Shown: in pieces, positions 1-10,866 of the stretch
How the letters are laid out: each line of letters opens with the position of its first letter
How positions within the stretch are numbered: position 1 is the first letter of the stretch
Assembly: GCA_963585895.1 (NCBI GenBank)
Contig: OY757904.1
Location: 28,111,073-28,175,072 of the forward strand
DNA length: 64,000 bases
Reading direction: 5' to 3'
Source: Sepioteuthis lessoniana
Taxonomy: Eukaryota > Mollusca > Cephalopoda > Myopsida > Loliginidae
Made by a program: the position numbers and the translations under genes
Notes under the pieces: model-generated
Database searches by the model: none
The model's input: the letters and a program-made list of their open reading frames with translations, nothing else
Told to the model about the DNA's origin: nothing

Positions 1-260
1 AGATTAAATATAAAGTTTTTGCTTCTCTTGGATCGGTTGCTCTGTGGAGTATAGTGTCCCATTTGCCCAATTAAGTCATCCATCGATGTGAAGGGTAAGG
101 AAATAAGGATTCATACCTTTCTTTAAGACTTTTGCATGTAGTAAAAAGGAAGTAACATCAAACAGCATTTGAACCCGATTCTGCAAATGTATTTCACCAC
201 GACTGTTACAGGTACCGTACACACATATAATAATACACACATTCGCTCACATGCACAAGC
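1..260. other. No recognisable feature
   Basis: AT-rich sequence with no coding potential and no repeat family that I recognise. It runs into the (TTC)n tract. Confidence 0.5.
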
Positions 261-326
261 ATTCTTCTTCTTCTTCTTCTTCTTCTTCTTCTTCTTCTTC
301 TTCTTCTTCTTCTTCTTCTTCTTCTT
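261..326. repeat. (TTC)n microsatellite
   Basis: About 21 uninterrupted TTC units. A nearly identical tract lies at 18636-18698 and a shorter one at 12200-12243. Confidence 0.95.
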
Positions 327-1285
327 TATCTCTTGAACCTCTTAGTGGTTCCATTTGTTTAACATCAGTGCCTGTAACAATTACGAGATAGTTTTTTTCT
401 TAAAAGAACACTGATTGAATGATTGAACGGTTATGTCAGCTTTCTTTGTACATATTCCCCTTCCACTGTTTTTGTATTTTAATAAATATCCATCGTTTTT
501 CTATCAACACTTATTTTACAATTTTAAAGTTCTGATAAATGTTTGTTAAAACCGAAACATTTTAACGTCGACCTTCCTTCGTAAAAATCACTTCAGGATT
601 ACTTTGTTTTTTCTAATTTTTCTCCACACACACACACACACACACACATACACATACGCACGCACGCAAAAGCACACACACATACAAATATAATATAATA
701 TAATATAATGTGTGTGCTTGTGTGTATGTTAAGAAATTCAACCACAAATGCGTAAAGATAGATAGCTCAATTAACTGACTGTCCGACAGAAGCTGATATA
801 ACAAATAAATAGATATAAGATTTAGACGACTCCATTAACAAAAAATTCCCAAAATAGATTAAAAAGTGCCCTTTTATATATGCGTCTTCCTTTCTGGCTG
901 GAGTAACTAATTTTCATATTAATCCTCGCAATTGTTAGTTCCTATTCCGGAAACACTTTCAATGTTGTGACAAAGCAAACACAAGTCAGACGTTTGATTT
1001 GTATATGCCGATATTTCTTAGGTCACCTTATGCCTATCATTCATCTCATGTTTGTTAGGGGAAATATTGACTAGACTGACCTCCAGATATTTTGGGATTG
1101 AGGTAGTTGGAGCACGAGACGTGTTCACCGAACAGAGACTGTTCTAGAGAAGGTGAAAAATGAGTGCTTTGAAAGAGAATGATGCATAGATTTAATGTTT
1201 GTTGTAAGATGGACGAAGGAGATAAGGTTCAAAGTGGTCGTGAGCATTTCATTTCTAAATATACGTTATTCCAAAATGTGTGCAT
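327..1285. other. Non-coding DNA with a (CA)n cluster
   Basis: No gene is visible. A compound microsatellite lies at about 624-720: (CA)n, imperfect CA/CG repeats, then a short array of ATAAT-type pentamers followed by GT. The rest is AT-rich and unassigned. Confidence 0.5.
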
Positions 1286-1452
1286 CCAGAATTCGACGTA
1301 GCTAGCTTTCTTTGTGTCCGTTCGAAACGACACTGCATTTTATCTGTTTCTTTTGTGGGATTGTCTTTGCTTTTCGGATCTTTTAGGTTGGGAAATCTTT
1401 TATTTTTTTTCATTTCTGTCCCGTTCTTTTTACGTAGAAGTAGAAATTAAGT

Positions 1453-1456
<4 letters not shown>
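1286..1456 (+). repeat. Duplicated unit, copy a
   Basis: This stretch of about 165 bp begins with TCCAGAATTCGACGTAG and is repeated almost exactly at 1806-1952. It carries no ORF of interest and runs into a (CA)n tract. Copy b is broken by a solo LTR. The similar sequence after that LTR (2727-2760) shows that copy b continued as copy a does, including the GTAGAAG motif. Confidence 0.8.
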
Positions 1457-1496
<40 letters not shown>

Positions 1497-1512
1497 ACAA
1501 CACGCATACAAG

Positions 1513-1552
<40 letters not shown>

Positions 1553-1588
1553 GTTTGATATATTTTTTCAAAGGTATATCACACACAA

Positions 1589-1635
<47 letters not shown>

Positions 1636-1808
1636 TATATAGTTTGATATCTTTGTTTAAAGGTATATCATCCTTGTGGTTTATTTTATAGAGAACATAG
1701 TAGTAATTTTTAACCCACACCTAAGACATGAATAATAACATATTAACAATCATGAATTAGTCACTCTCTGTCTCTCTGTATCTATCTATCTATCTATCTA
1801 TCTATATA
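1457..1808. repeat. Compound (CA)n/(TA)n/(TATC)n microsatellites with a local duplication
   Basis: (CA)n at about 1457-1524, (TA)n at 1525-1552, (CA)n at 1580-1600, (TA)n at 1600-1632 and (TATC)n at about 1778-1808. The segment containing TAGTTTGATAT followed by AAGGTATATCA occurs twice (1551-1582 and 1640-1671), so a microsatellite-bearing unit of about 90 bp is duplicated in tandem. Apparent Tyr-Ile and Val-Cys reading frames here are only the dinucleotide repeats. Confidence 0.85.
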
Positions 1809-1952
1809 TCCAGAATTCGACGTAGCAAGCTTGCTTTGTGTCCGTTCGAAACGACACTGCATTTTATCTGTTTCTTTTGTGGGATTGTCTTTGCTTTTCT
1901 GATCTTTTAGGTTGGGAATTTTAATTTTTTTTATATTTTTGTCCCGTTCTTT
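1806..1952 (+). repeat. Duplicated unit, copy b
   Basis: Near-identical to 1286-1456 up to the CCCGTTCTTT motif, where the solo LTR at 1953 interrupts it. Confidence 0.8.
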
Positions 1953-2726
1953 TGTTATATTTTGACCCTCGCCCCGGCCTAAAAACGCTATTCCAAGGTA
2001 ATACACCGGAAGGAAGTGACACATTCCAACGGCCAGTAATCGAAAGAGATCGCGTGGGCGGATTAAGGCTTATGATATGGGACAAGGTGAAGGTTTCATT
2101 GTGCCATTACAGTCATGCACCGGAAGAGAGTAACCTCTGAACTGCATAACAGTTATTTCCGCTTGATGACGATTAAACATCCGATTCAAAGATCCAGTAG
2201 GCGATCGTGTGGGCGTTGAGTTATTATTTAACCCAGTTAAGTTATTATTTAACTCAGTTGAGTTTGGGTCCCAGAGCAGTTGCCAGCAGACTCGCAGAGG
2301 GTTAGAGACGAGATGTGGTAGGGAAGGCCACACCCGACCGAGGGGGGCCTCGGAAACCCCGATGCAGTTGCCAGCAGATTCCCAGAGGGTCAGAGACGAT
2401 ATGTGGTAGGGAAGGCCACACCAGACCGAGGGGGCCCTCGGAAAGTCCCGATGGAGTAGACCCCAACATCAGGAGAACAATAAAGACACAACGTGACGGT
2501 CATAACAGTGTGGTCAACATATGAAGTTTATGTTCGGTCTCCAGCATCCTCTCACATGCTAACCTTTCGAACCCTTGCAATAAAGTGAGAGGTGAATATT
2601 TTTGTAAAGAAGTCTTCCTGCGTCTTCCTTCCTGCATCTTAATTCTTCTTGCGTCTTCCTTCCTTCATGCGTCTTAATTATGGTGTCGTTGTGATGCTGT
2701 ATGAACGTGTAAATAACTATATAACA
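1953..2726 (+). mobile_element. Solo LTR, family H, copy 1
   Basis: The element starts TGTTATATTTTGACC and ends ATAACA, the usual TG...CA ends of a long terminal repeat. It is flanked by a direct 4-bp CTTT duplication (1949-1952 and 2727-2730). Related copies with the same ends lie at 40278-41028 (minus) and 55210-56225 (plus). An AATAAA signal near 2578-2583 marks the likely end of U3-R on this strand. The middle holds two units of an 88-bp tandem repeat (about 2277-2455). No internal coding region is attached, so this is a solo LTR left by recombination, or a very short non-autonomous relative. The 4-bp target site suits a Gypsy-type element, but the family is inferred only. Confidence 0.75.
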
Positions 2727-3260
2727 CTTTTTGCGTAGAAGAAGAAATTATGCGCGCGTGCACACACGCTCATACATACACACAGCACACACACAAGCGC
2801 ACACACATTTCAAATGACAGAATATAGCATAGGGCTCACTTAAACATATCTTTTAAAGTCCTGCTATGATTGGTACAAAGCAAGTACTCCCTATACGAAT
2901 CATTTCTCTCAGCTTATTGTTTCGACGAGCGACTTGTGTTCAATTATCATTCTGTGTAACTCAGGATTTTGTTAAAAATACTTTTGCGACAGGTTTTCTA
3001 CCAGACGTTTGTTGCGGTAACCAGTTTGTTTATAATCGTTTTTAATATTATTGATGAATAAATTTGATTTATTTTTTTGATAAATATATGGTTCCTTCTG
3101 TAAAGAATATATAGCACTTTCAGGTAAATATGTATTTTCTACCCAAGTAGTCGTCCTCGACCACCATATTTGTTTAGCATCAAGTTACATCGACCCAACT
3201 GATAAATATTAACGTGAAAAAAAGATACAGTGAAACTTAGTAATAACTGGGAGATATAGA
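2727..3260. other. Flank of solo LTR and unassigned AT-rich DNA
   Basis: The first 35 bases or so continue the duplicated unit interrupted at 1952. A short imperfect (CA)n stretch at about 2758-2808 follows. Nothing else is recognisable. Confidence 0.5.
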
Positions 3261-3439
3261 GAGGATCAAAGTCGCAAGAGTCGTAAATGATACTGGGTCA
3301 GACACGTTAACTGTTGATTCATGGGAAATCCAAGTCGCCTCCACTTCATGTCAAGAATCCGCTTGCGTTGGTTCCAGGAGTAGACACGGGATGTACTCGC
3401 TTCTTCTACACTAGATCGTAAGATAAAACACAGGGGAGA

Positions 3440-4480
3440 TATTGCCCAGTCGCCTGAGGCAGTAAAATACACCAACTGTATCTCTGCAGAGGGGTAAGAC
3501 CCCAGCAACGAGTGTCCTGGATATGACACTAAAGGATCGGATGGTGAGGCTCCGGTAATGCTGGTGCTTTGGGGAATGCGGAGTACCTCTTCATTGCCAT
3601 CGCTCCCAGGTCTACTCTGGCTCCGATTGGTAGCACCTGATAGGGCACTAAACTGCATACTTATGCTTAACTGCTTGAAATAGAACTATTTTCACATGTA
3701 ATCTACGTACTTATGCTAAACTAAATTATTTGAAATAGTACTGTTTTGCCATTTCAATCCCGTATGAATGGTAAACTGAATTGGTTGAAATAGAACTGTT
3801 TTATTGTCTAAGATAGAACTGTTTTGACATTTAAACTCTGTTTTATGCTAAACAGAATCTTGAGTTTACTATTTTTCATTAAAGCTGTATGTTTAGACTA
3901 AACTGAATTATTTAAAAATATAAATATTTTAGCATTTACACTGCGTACTTTTGCAAAACTGAATTATCTGAAATAAAACAGTTTTTAAATTTAACTTTGT
4001 GCATTGACCGATCAGTTGGTGCCATGAAATACATCGACTGCACCTCAACAGAGGGGAAAGACCCGCCACAGGTGTCCGGGACATGACTCTAAACTATCTG
4101 ATGGTGAGATTCCAGCAATGCAAGAGCTTTGGGGTATGCAGAATACTCCTTCACTGCCATCGCAGGTCCACTCTAGCCCGGAGTAATAGCACCTGATAGG
4201 GTCCAATCTATTGGTCAAATAGAACTAAAACGCTTACATATGAAAAACTGAATTACTTGAAATAGAACTGTTTTGACATGCAAACTGCGTACTTACGCTA
4301 ATTGAATGGTTTGAAAGAGAACTGTATTGACATTTATCTGTGTGTAAACTAAAACTATACATATACTAAACTGAATTGTACTTACATTTAAACTGCGTAC
4401 ATATGCTAAACCTAATTGTTTGAAATGGAACTGTTTTTGACATTGAAAGTGTACTTACGCTAAACAGAATTGTTAGAAAA
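3440..4480 (+). repeat. Dispersed repeat Y, two heads with a degenerate 55-bp tandem body
   Basis: Repeat Y has two modules. The head (about 3480-3655 and again about 4020-4215) carries shared motifs such as GATGGTGAGGCTCC, CTTTGGGGAATG and CTTCATTGCCAT and ends near TGATAGGGTC. The body (about 3640-4010 and 4215-4480) is a degenerate tandem array of units of about 55 bp built around GCTAAACTGAATTGTTTGAA and AGAACTGTTTTGACATT. The same modules recur at 7020-7790, 11070-11720, 21160-21310, 21940-22520, 39640-39830 and 60740-60890. There is no coding domain; the 130-residue open frame on the minus strand at 3266-3658 overlaps the head and matches nothing. The class is unknown. Confidence 0.7.
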
Positions 4481-4764
4481 TTTTTTTAAGAATAGATTTG
4501 CCATTAAAAAAACCAACAAAAGTTCATATGTCATTAACCCAACCAATAAACCAGCTAACGGGGAAGATAATCGGGAATTAAGAATACTTCAGCAAAAAGA
4601 GATATAATGAAACATTTATGGGTCACAAGAAATGTACTGTGCTGTTGGTTCATAACACTGGTTTTTGATTGAGCTCTGCTATTTTTAGCAGAGAGCAAGT
4701 CTTTTCTAAACGAGTCGTTCTTCTTGGCCAATTGTTGGGATGATTGATGTGTGCAATATTATTA

Positions 4765-4823
<59 letters not shown>

Positions 4824-5124
4824 AAGAAAGAGACAGAGGAACGGTGAAATAAAACGAAAGAAAGATATTCGTTTATTAAGATAAGTGGAAAATGATTTAA
4901 AAGTTGACAGTTTCATTTGAATGATTACTATCTTTTCCAGGTGTTTAAGAAGTGATTCATATTTTCATTTCTTTGGTACTAAATTATGTACACATAAATG
5001 AATAAACGCACATGAATCAAGTATTCATATGTATATGTATGTATGTAGAAATTCAATCTATTTTTATCTATATTCCGTTTTCTTCTTTATATATATATAT
5101 ATATATATATAAGCAAAAAAGAAA

Positions 5125-5174
<50 letters not shown>

Positions 5175-5204
5175 GATCTTAAGGAATATATAAAGTGATT
5201 TGTG
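4481..5204. repeat. AT-rich DNA with (TA)n(GA)n and (TA)n microsatellites
   Basis: (TA)n at about 4764-4790 passes directly into (GA)n at 4791-4820. (TA)n tracts follow at about 5089-5112 and 5129-5174. No gene is visible. Confidence 0.85.
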
Positions 5205-5424
5205 TTCACATCCAAGGAGAAAGTGTTTGTATTTTATATAGCGCTAATAGCCTTAGGAAAGGAGTGCATCCAAATATTTTCCTGTTAGTTATAGGTAAAT
5301 ATTTGGGTTGGCACCACTGTATGCCAACTGGTCAAGGAAAATGAAAACATTAAATTCAAACCTGATATAATCTGCTTAAAAATTGACTTTCTCTCACATC
5401 CTGCCGATCCAAATGGGATTATAA

Positions 5425-5425
<1 letters not shown>
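5205..5425 (+). mobile_element. Old SINE-1 copy lacking a clear tRNA head
   Basis: The 3' two thirds match the SINE-1 copies at 14168 and 56782: TAGCGCTAATAG, then the TTCAAACCTG and GCTTAAAAATTGAC blocks and ATCCTGCC near the end. The head is too diverged or truncated to show A and B boxes. It is followed at once by a long (CA)n tract (5427-5487). Confidence 0.65.
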
Positions 5426-5426
<1 letters not shown>

Positions 5427-5491
<65 letters not shown>

Positions 5492-5576
5492 AACCCTCTG
5501 AATGTATATAAACACACACACATACACACACAAACATATATATATGCTTATAGTATATATATATATATATATATAA
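5427..5576. repeat. (CA)n and (TA)n microsatellites
   Basis: (CA)n of about 60 bp at 5427-5487, shorter CA runs to about 5534 and (TA)n at 5553-5576. The last tract is the 5' neighbour of the RTE fragment. Confidence 0.95.
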
Positions 5577-5584
5577 AATGATAA

Positions 5585-6430
5585 AAACATCGATTGACAA
5601 AATCAAAGAGAATGGCTTCGAACTGACGAAGAAAAGAAGCAGAAGATACCCCGCAACAACAATTACCGACGCCGACTACGCCGATGACATAGCGATACTG
5701 GCAAATACACCTGACCAAGCCGAAACACTTCTGCATAGTTTGGAACGAGCAGCAGCAAGCATAGGCCTCCATGTTAATGCCCATAAAACGGAATATATGT
5801 GCTATAACCAAACGGGGGACATCTCCACTCTAGAAGGAACCCCTCTTAAACTAGTAGACAAATTCACGTACCTAGGAAGCAGCGTCGAATCAACCGAAAA
5901 GGACATCGAAACGAGGTTAACGAAAGCATGGACAGCTATCAATAGGCTATCAACTATATGGAAATCAGACCTAACCGATAAAATGAAACGCAGTTTCTTC
6001 CAGGCAGCGGTCACATCGATACTGCTATATGGATGCACTACATGGACGCTAACAAAACGGCTGGAGAAGAAACTAGATGGCAATTACACAAGAATGCTGC
6101 GTGCAATCCTCAACAAGTCCTGGCGGCAACACCCAACAAGACACCAAATGTATGTACGGCCACCTGCCCCCTATCACGAAAACTATTCAAGTTAGGCGAA
6201 CCAGACATGCAGGACATTGCTGGAGAAGCAGAGATGAACTCATAAGAGATGTACTCTTATGGATCCCCACACACGGCCGCGCAAAAGCAGGACGACCAGC
6301 ACGAACGTACATTCAGCAGCTATGTGAGGATACAGGTTGTTGTCCTGAAGACCTGCCTAGGGCGATGAACGATAGGGAGGAGTGGCGAAAGAGGGTCAGG
6401 GATATCCGTGCTGCCAGCACGATATGATGA

Positions 6431-6432
<2 letters not shown>
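5585..6432 (+). mobile_element. RTE-type LINE, copy A, 5'-truncated
   Basis: This is the 3' third of an RTE-family LINE (RT palm and thumb and the C-terminal tail), between a (TA)n tract at 5553-5576 and one at 6433-6464. It ends with GATATGATGATGATA, a GAT-type tandem tail as expected for RTE elements. The open frame from 5578 shows the RT motif YADD in DADYADDIAILAN, then GLHVNAHKTEYM and FTYLGSS. A frameshift near 6150 moves the conserved C-terminus (PPITKTIQVRRTRHAGHCW, then GRPARTYIQQLCEDTG) into another frame ending at 6427. It is a dead-on-arrival copy, but fairly well preserved and so not very old. Confidence 0.9.

Positions 6433-6512
<80 letters not shown>
6433..6512. repeat. (TA)n(TG)n microsatellite at RTE 3' end
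   Basis: (TA)n at about 6433-6463 passes directly into (TG)n at 6464-6512. It abuts the GAT tail of RTE copy A. Confidence 0.95.
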
Positions 6513-6513
<1 letters not shown>

Positions 6514-7019
6514 GGTATTGAGCCCAATTGTAGCTTACCTACTAAGCGAGCTTCTGCCTCTCACGTGTTTAGTATAATCTTTTTAAAATACTTACTCGGG
6601 CTCTTGTGTGTTATATAATATTACCCTTAAAAAGCTCAGTTTATTTGTACTGATACCTGAAAAAAAAATTGGGATTTTTATTTAAATATGAATCGGTGTT
6701 CCCAAAATTAGACATATACATTATAATACATTATTATTCCTGCCATTTTTTCTGCTGTTAGATGACAGAAAGAAAATTGGTTTGAGCAAAAAATAAATGT
6801 TTCTATTAAACATTAAATCTTTCAATAAATTATAAGTAAATCATTGTATATAGTGAATAGAATCCAGGAAAGAATGTTAGCTAAGCCAAAATGATATAAA
6901 CTGCATTTCAAATGAGAGTTAGTTGATTGTATGTAGAAAAAAAGATAAGACTCACTGTCTATCTAATGCGAAAAACTTTTACTTCCTATAAATTATTTGC
7001 TTGTTCATAGTTAAATATA
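6513..7019. other. No recognisable feature
   Basis: AT-rich DNA without ORFs, repeats or motifs that I can assign. Confidence 0.5.
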
Positions 7020-7790
7020 ATGTATCACTAACAAGTCATTAAACCATCAATTATTTGTTTACAAGTTCAGAGATTCAGTTTAACATATGATGTAAGTTAT
7101 ATGGTGCCACGGGTTGCCTTTTATCAATAAAAATTTAATTAAACATCAGTCATTTGTTTACACTCAGATAAATTATCTATATTTACCGACCCCTCCGCTC
7201 GGGCAGGATATGACACATAGTCAATTTTTAAGCGGAGTTTAACAGGTTTGAATTCAGAGTTTTCCTTCTCCTAGACTAGTTACCTCACCAAAGCTGAAGA
7301 ACCTAGTCTGGGAGGAGTTAATTGGATTCATAACTTTCCCAAGGTATTAGTGCTAAGTGAAATACAAGTCAGTCTCGTCCAGGATTTGAACTCGTGTCGC
7401 CGTGTCCAGTTCCTACGACGATAACCATTACGCCACGGGCACTCAGATAAATTATCAAACAGTTTTACTTCCAACTAGGCAGTTTAGCAAAATTATGCAG
7501 TTTTTTATGCACAGTCAAACATAAAAAAAGTTCTATTTCGAGCAGTTCATTTTAGCATTAGTACACAGTTTAAATGTCAAATAGTTCTATTTGACCCTAT
7601 CAGATGCTACCACTCCGTGCTAGAGCGAAATTTCGATCGATGGCAATAAAGGGGTGATCCTCATTCCTCAAAGCTCCTGCATTACTGGAACGTAATCATA
7701 AGATTATTCAATGCTCTATCGAGGCCTCTCTGCAGAAATGTAGTCGGTTTTTTCAGTAGCCCCAGCTGTCTGGGCTAGGGATGTTAGAAA
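7020..7790 (-). repeat. Repeat Y, split by a SINE
   Basis: On the minus strand the order is head (about 7790-7590, with GATAGGGTCAAATAGAAC), then the tandem body. The body includes the shared block AAACAAATGACTGATGTTT (7137-7157), which also occurs at 11513 and 22252. The copy is interrupted by the SINE-1 at 7178-7439, with homology on both sides. Confidence 0.65.
7178..7439 (-). mobile_element. SINE-1 with perfect 17-bp target duplication
   Basis: This is a tRNA-derived SINE. Read on the minus strand it begins at the tRNA-like head (CCCGTGGCGTAATGGTTATC, an A-box region), continues with a B-box region around GAGTTCAAATCCTGG, and ends in the GGAGGGGTCGGTAAA tail. A perfect direct repeat of 17 bp (CACTCAGATAAATTATC) flanks it at 7161-7177 and 7440-7456. 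The insertion is in repeat Y and so is younger than it. Confidence 0.9.
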
Positions 7791-8429
7791 AATATGAACT
7801 TTTAATTCAAAAAGGCACCGATTAACTTTTTCAGCAATACTGAATAGACTGTTTTCAAAACATAGTCAAATTGGGCGAGAATATACAAATGCCCAGTACA
7901 ACATCACACAAAGTAGTTATGAAAGATAATGAAACATATTTACAATGTTGAATTAAAACGTATTCTTTGAATCTGCTGGAACATTGCCAAAGGTGACAAA
8001 CACAAGATATTGGTCAGGTGTTTCAGCAAGAAAAGAACTTCGACGAAAAATAACGGGTGAAAAACTAAGGGCATAAATATGTTCAATCAAAGTGCCTGAA
8101 TTTATGGTGCAATTTGATACAACCCACACACACACATGAAGGCGCTTGTAGCAGAAAGGATTTCGTCGACGGAATTGAACTAGGCTACCCGAACTCAAAT
8201 ACAGAAACGATGGTGTTAACATTTCATATAGCTCTTAGATCATTGGAAAAGTCCACATCTACCTCCTTTACCTCAAGGTAAATTGTAGAGCGGGTTCTTC
8301 CACATGTACATGGCAACTATTCTGGGAGAAAGATAACAGGATAAAAAACAGCTATAGATTCGAGGACGAATGGACTCTGCCTATCTATTATTGCACCAGA
8401 CATGATACATGAGCTGCATCCCTTTGACG
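7791..8429. other. No recognisable feature
   Basis: The stretch contains an 89-residue minus-strand open frame (7953-8222) with no recognisable domain, which I take as chance. Confidence 0.45.
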
Positions 8430-8511
8430 AGACCTAATTACGGATATGTACTGCGTGTCTAGCCACACTGAAGAGTTCTGATAGAACGAAACAGTCTGTC
8501 TGTGGATGACA

Positions 8512-8512
<1 letters not shown>
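8430..8512 (+). mobile_element. SINE-4 3' end fragment
   Basis: Matches the 3' half of the SINE at 52766-52912: GTGTCTAGCCACACTGAAG, then GAACGAAACAGTCTGTCTG and TGGATGAC. A (TA)n tract follows directly, as it does for other copies of this family. Confidence 0.7.
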
Positions 8513-8573
<61 letters not shown>

Positions 8574-8700
8574 TTTCATCAAGGGATCATATTAAAAATG
8601 ATGCATACTATGTTTAAATTCATAAATCTATCAATAAAATTTTATTCTAAATTCGAATCTAATTTTCCTAAAAATCTGAATATATATATATATATTAATA

Positions 8701-8733
<33 letters not shown>

Positions 8734-9074
8734 AATCAAGACTATGAATATAATTAAAAGAACAATCAATTGAGAATATATAGTATTAATATACTCAAAT
8801 AGAGTGCGCAATGCACATCTATTATTTTGTAAGAATATATGAATTCATATAAAAATATATAAAACACTCACTTGTGGAACAAATATATCAATAATATCGA
8901 GTCAATCTTACAGATAAGATCCAATATAAATTCACTTCAACAAACTTTTTATAAAGAAAAGCTTTTTTCTTTAGATGGTAAACCAGATTTGATTCAGTTT
9001 TTTGCTGTTACACCAAGGAATACATTTAGTGACACATTTAGTCAGACGTTCATTTAAATATAAATTGACATATA

Positions 9075-9127
<53 letters not shown>

Positions 9128-9142
9128 ATATATATATATTAT
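8513..9142. repeat. Three (TA)n tracts with AT-rich DNA between
   Basis: (TA)n at about 8513-8571, 8679-8733 and 9069-9142, the last two interrupted. Between them lies a 61-codon plus-strand open frame (8872-9057) with no recognisable domain. Confidence 0.9.
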
Positions 9143-9283
9143 AGTAAAACTTACTATACTAACAAAATATGTTAATCCAGTTGTTTATGAGTTGGATATT
9201 TTCCCGGTATTACGCGGTGATGTACCAAAGTTTTTTGTTTTTTTTTTAATTTATAAAAAAGCATCTCTTTTAAAATTGTTAGT

Positions 9284-9508
9284 GGAGGTGTCCTCGTGGT
9301 GTAATGGTTAACGCGATGAACTGCGGATTCGTAGTAAACGAGTTCGTACTCCAGTCGCGCCATTACTTTCACTTTCGGGCAAATACTCTTTGAGGAAGGT
9401 ATGAACCCCCTTATCCTCCCAGCAATGGATTAAATAGTAACTCTACTGTTCTTGGTAAATGCCGTTAGCATTAAATGACCTACAAAGGTTGATATGCCAT
9501 TAAAGAAA
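9284..9508 (+). mobile_element. SINE-2, nearly full length
   Basis: The tRNA-like head has an A-box region (CGTGGTGTAATGGTTAACGC) and a B-box region near GAGTTCGTACTCC. A body follows (TCACTTTCGGGCAAATACTC), and the 3' end has CCTACAAAGGTTGATATGCC then ATTAAAG. It is co-linear with the copy at 62266-62504. No flanking target duplication is obvious. Confidence 0.85.
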
Positions 9509-10065
9509 GATAAATTATTTGTGCATGAATAACTAATTTTCAAGGCTTTTTCCATTGGTATATTTACTGAAAGTTTTGGCTTTCTTCAAATGTTTCTCAG
9601 TTAATTTAAAAGCATATTTCCTTTACTCGTATTGTAAAGTTTGCAGAAAGGAGGTTAAACATATTTTTCTTTTGTCTGTTTTTATTCCCATAATTATTAT
9701 TTCTAATAGGATTCAGTATTGTTATAGGTGTCATTTGTTCTATAATTGTTATGTATAGTGTTATGTTCATTAGCATTAATTTCATTAATGTCTAAATATT
9801 CAAGTTTTTTAATGTGAACCGCTGTTGTATATGGCTTCATTATAAGATCCTTTAATATTTAAAAATGTGTGCATGCTAAAAGAATATTCTTTCACTCATC
9901 CAATTGTAGTTATTGCTAGACATGAGGTAAACTATAATAATTTCTGGCTCGTAATCTAATATAATCTCGCAATTTTCACATATAAAACGATACGATATAA
10001 AAATTATTTTACTCTCTCTCTCTCTCTTTGTGTTTTTGTCTTTCTATCTGTATGTCTCTCTGTCT

Positions 10066-10096
<31 letters not shown>

Positions 10097-10301
10097 TAAT
10101 ATATAATTATATATATATATATATAATTGATTTACATATTTAATGCCATGGTGATATTGAGCACTCTCCACATTATATTGCACTTGTGAGTTGGGCAAGG
10201 ATTCTATTTGAGATAAGAATATAAGAGAATTCTTATAAATATCCGAGAGTGCTCAATGTATTATGAATAAAATGATATTTTGTTGAGTTTTTCAATTATA
10301 A

Positions 10302-10339
<38 letters not shown>

Positions 10340-10640
10340 ATGTCTGCGCGCGCGTGTTTGTGTGTGTGTGTGTGTGCGTATTTGTCCATTTCCATGGGTG
10401 TATACATATCTATGCATGTGTATGCGTGAGTGATCAATTTTTTTTGCAGTGTTTAATAAAATAATTTTTTACCTATTAACCATTTAGTTGTAATTGTGAC
10501 TGCTTACTGTTCAATCCATGTGATTACCTTCTTAACTATGTAACTTATTCAGTATAAAAATACGCGAAAAGTAAATATTTTTTGTGCAAAATATATTTTT
10601 TCTTTTGACAGCATACATTTACACACATATATACATATAT
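9509..10640. repeat. AT-rich DNA with mixed microsatellites
   Basis: No gene is visible. (CT)n at about 10013-10026, (TA)n at 10066-10093 and 10112-10125, and (TA)n(TG)n with CG interruptions at about 10302-10378. Confidence 0.6.
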
Positions 10641-10866
10641 TAACCGAGCCATTGGCCTAATGAGTAGAGTGCTCCCCAATGATCCGGAAGACAGGGGTTC
10701 AATCGATGGTCGAGTCATACCAAAGACTAAAAAAAATACTTGATGCAGCCTTGATTAACACCCAGCATGATAAGGTGAGTATCAAGATTAAAATGGAGCA
10801 ATCCAAGGAAGGCTTTACGCCCTCGCCCACACAATTGAAAAGGAGCCTTGGGTCACCCTCGACTAA

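Noticed and set aside
261-326. CRISPR-like regular repetition
   Set aside because: Uninterrupted trinucleotide microsatellite without spacers; the setting is clearly eukaryotic.
1314-1598. Open frames rich in Tyr-Ile, Val-Cys or Thr-His
   Set aside because: They are translations of (TA)n and (CA)n microsatellites. The same applies to similar frames near 5285, 6382, 8388, 28074, 51566 and elsewhere.
3266-3658. 130-residue minus-strand protein
   Set aside because: Overlaps the head of repeat Y, whose other copies do not keep the frame.
9294-9370. Real tRNA gene
   Set aside because: The A- and B-box-like motifs belong to a SINE head followed by the SINE body. The cloverleaf is not intact and several copies share the same body.
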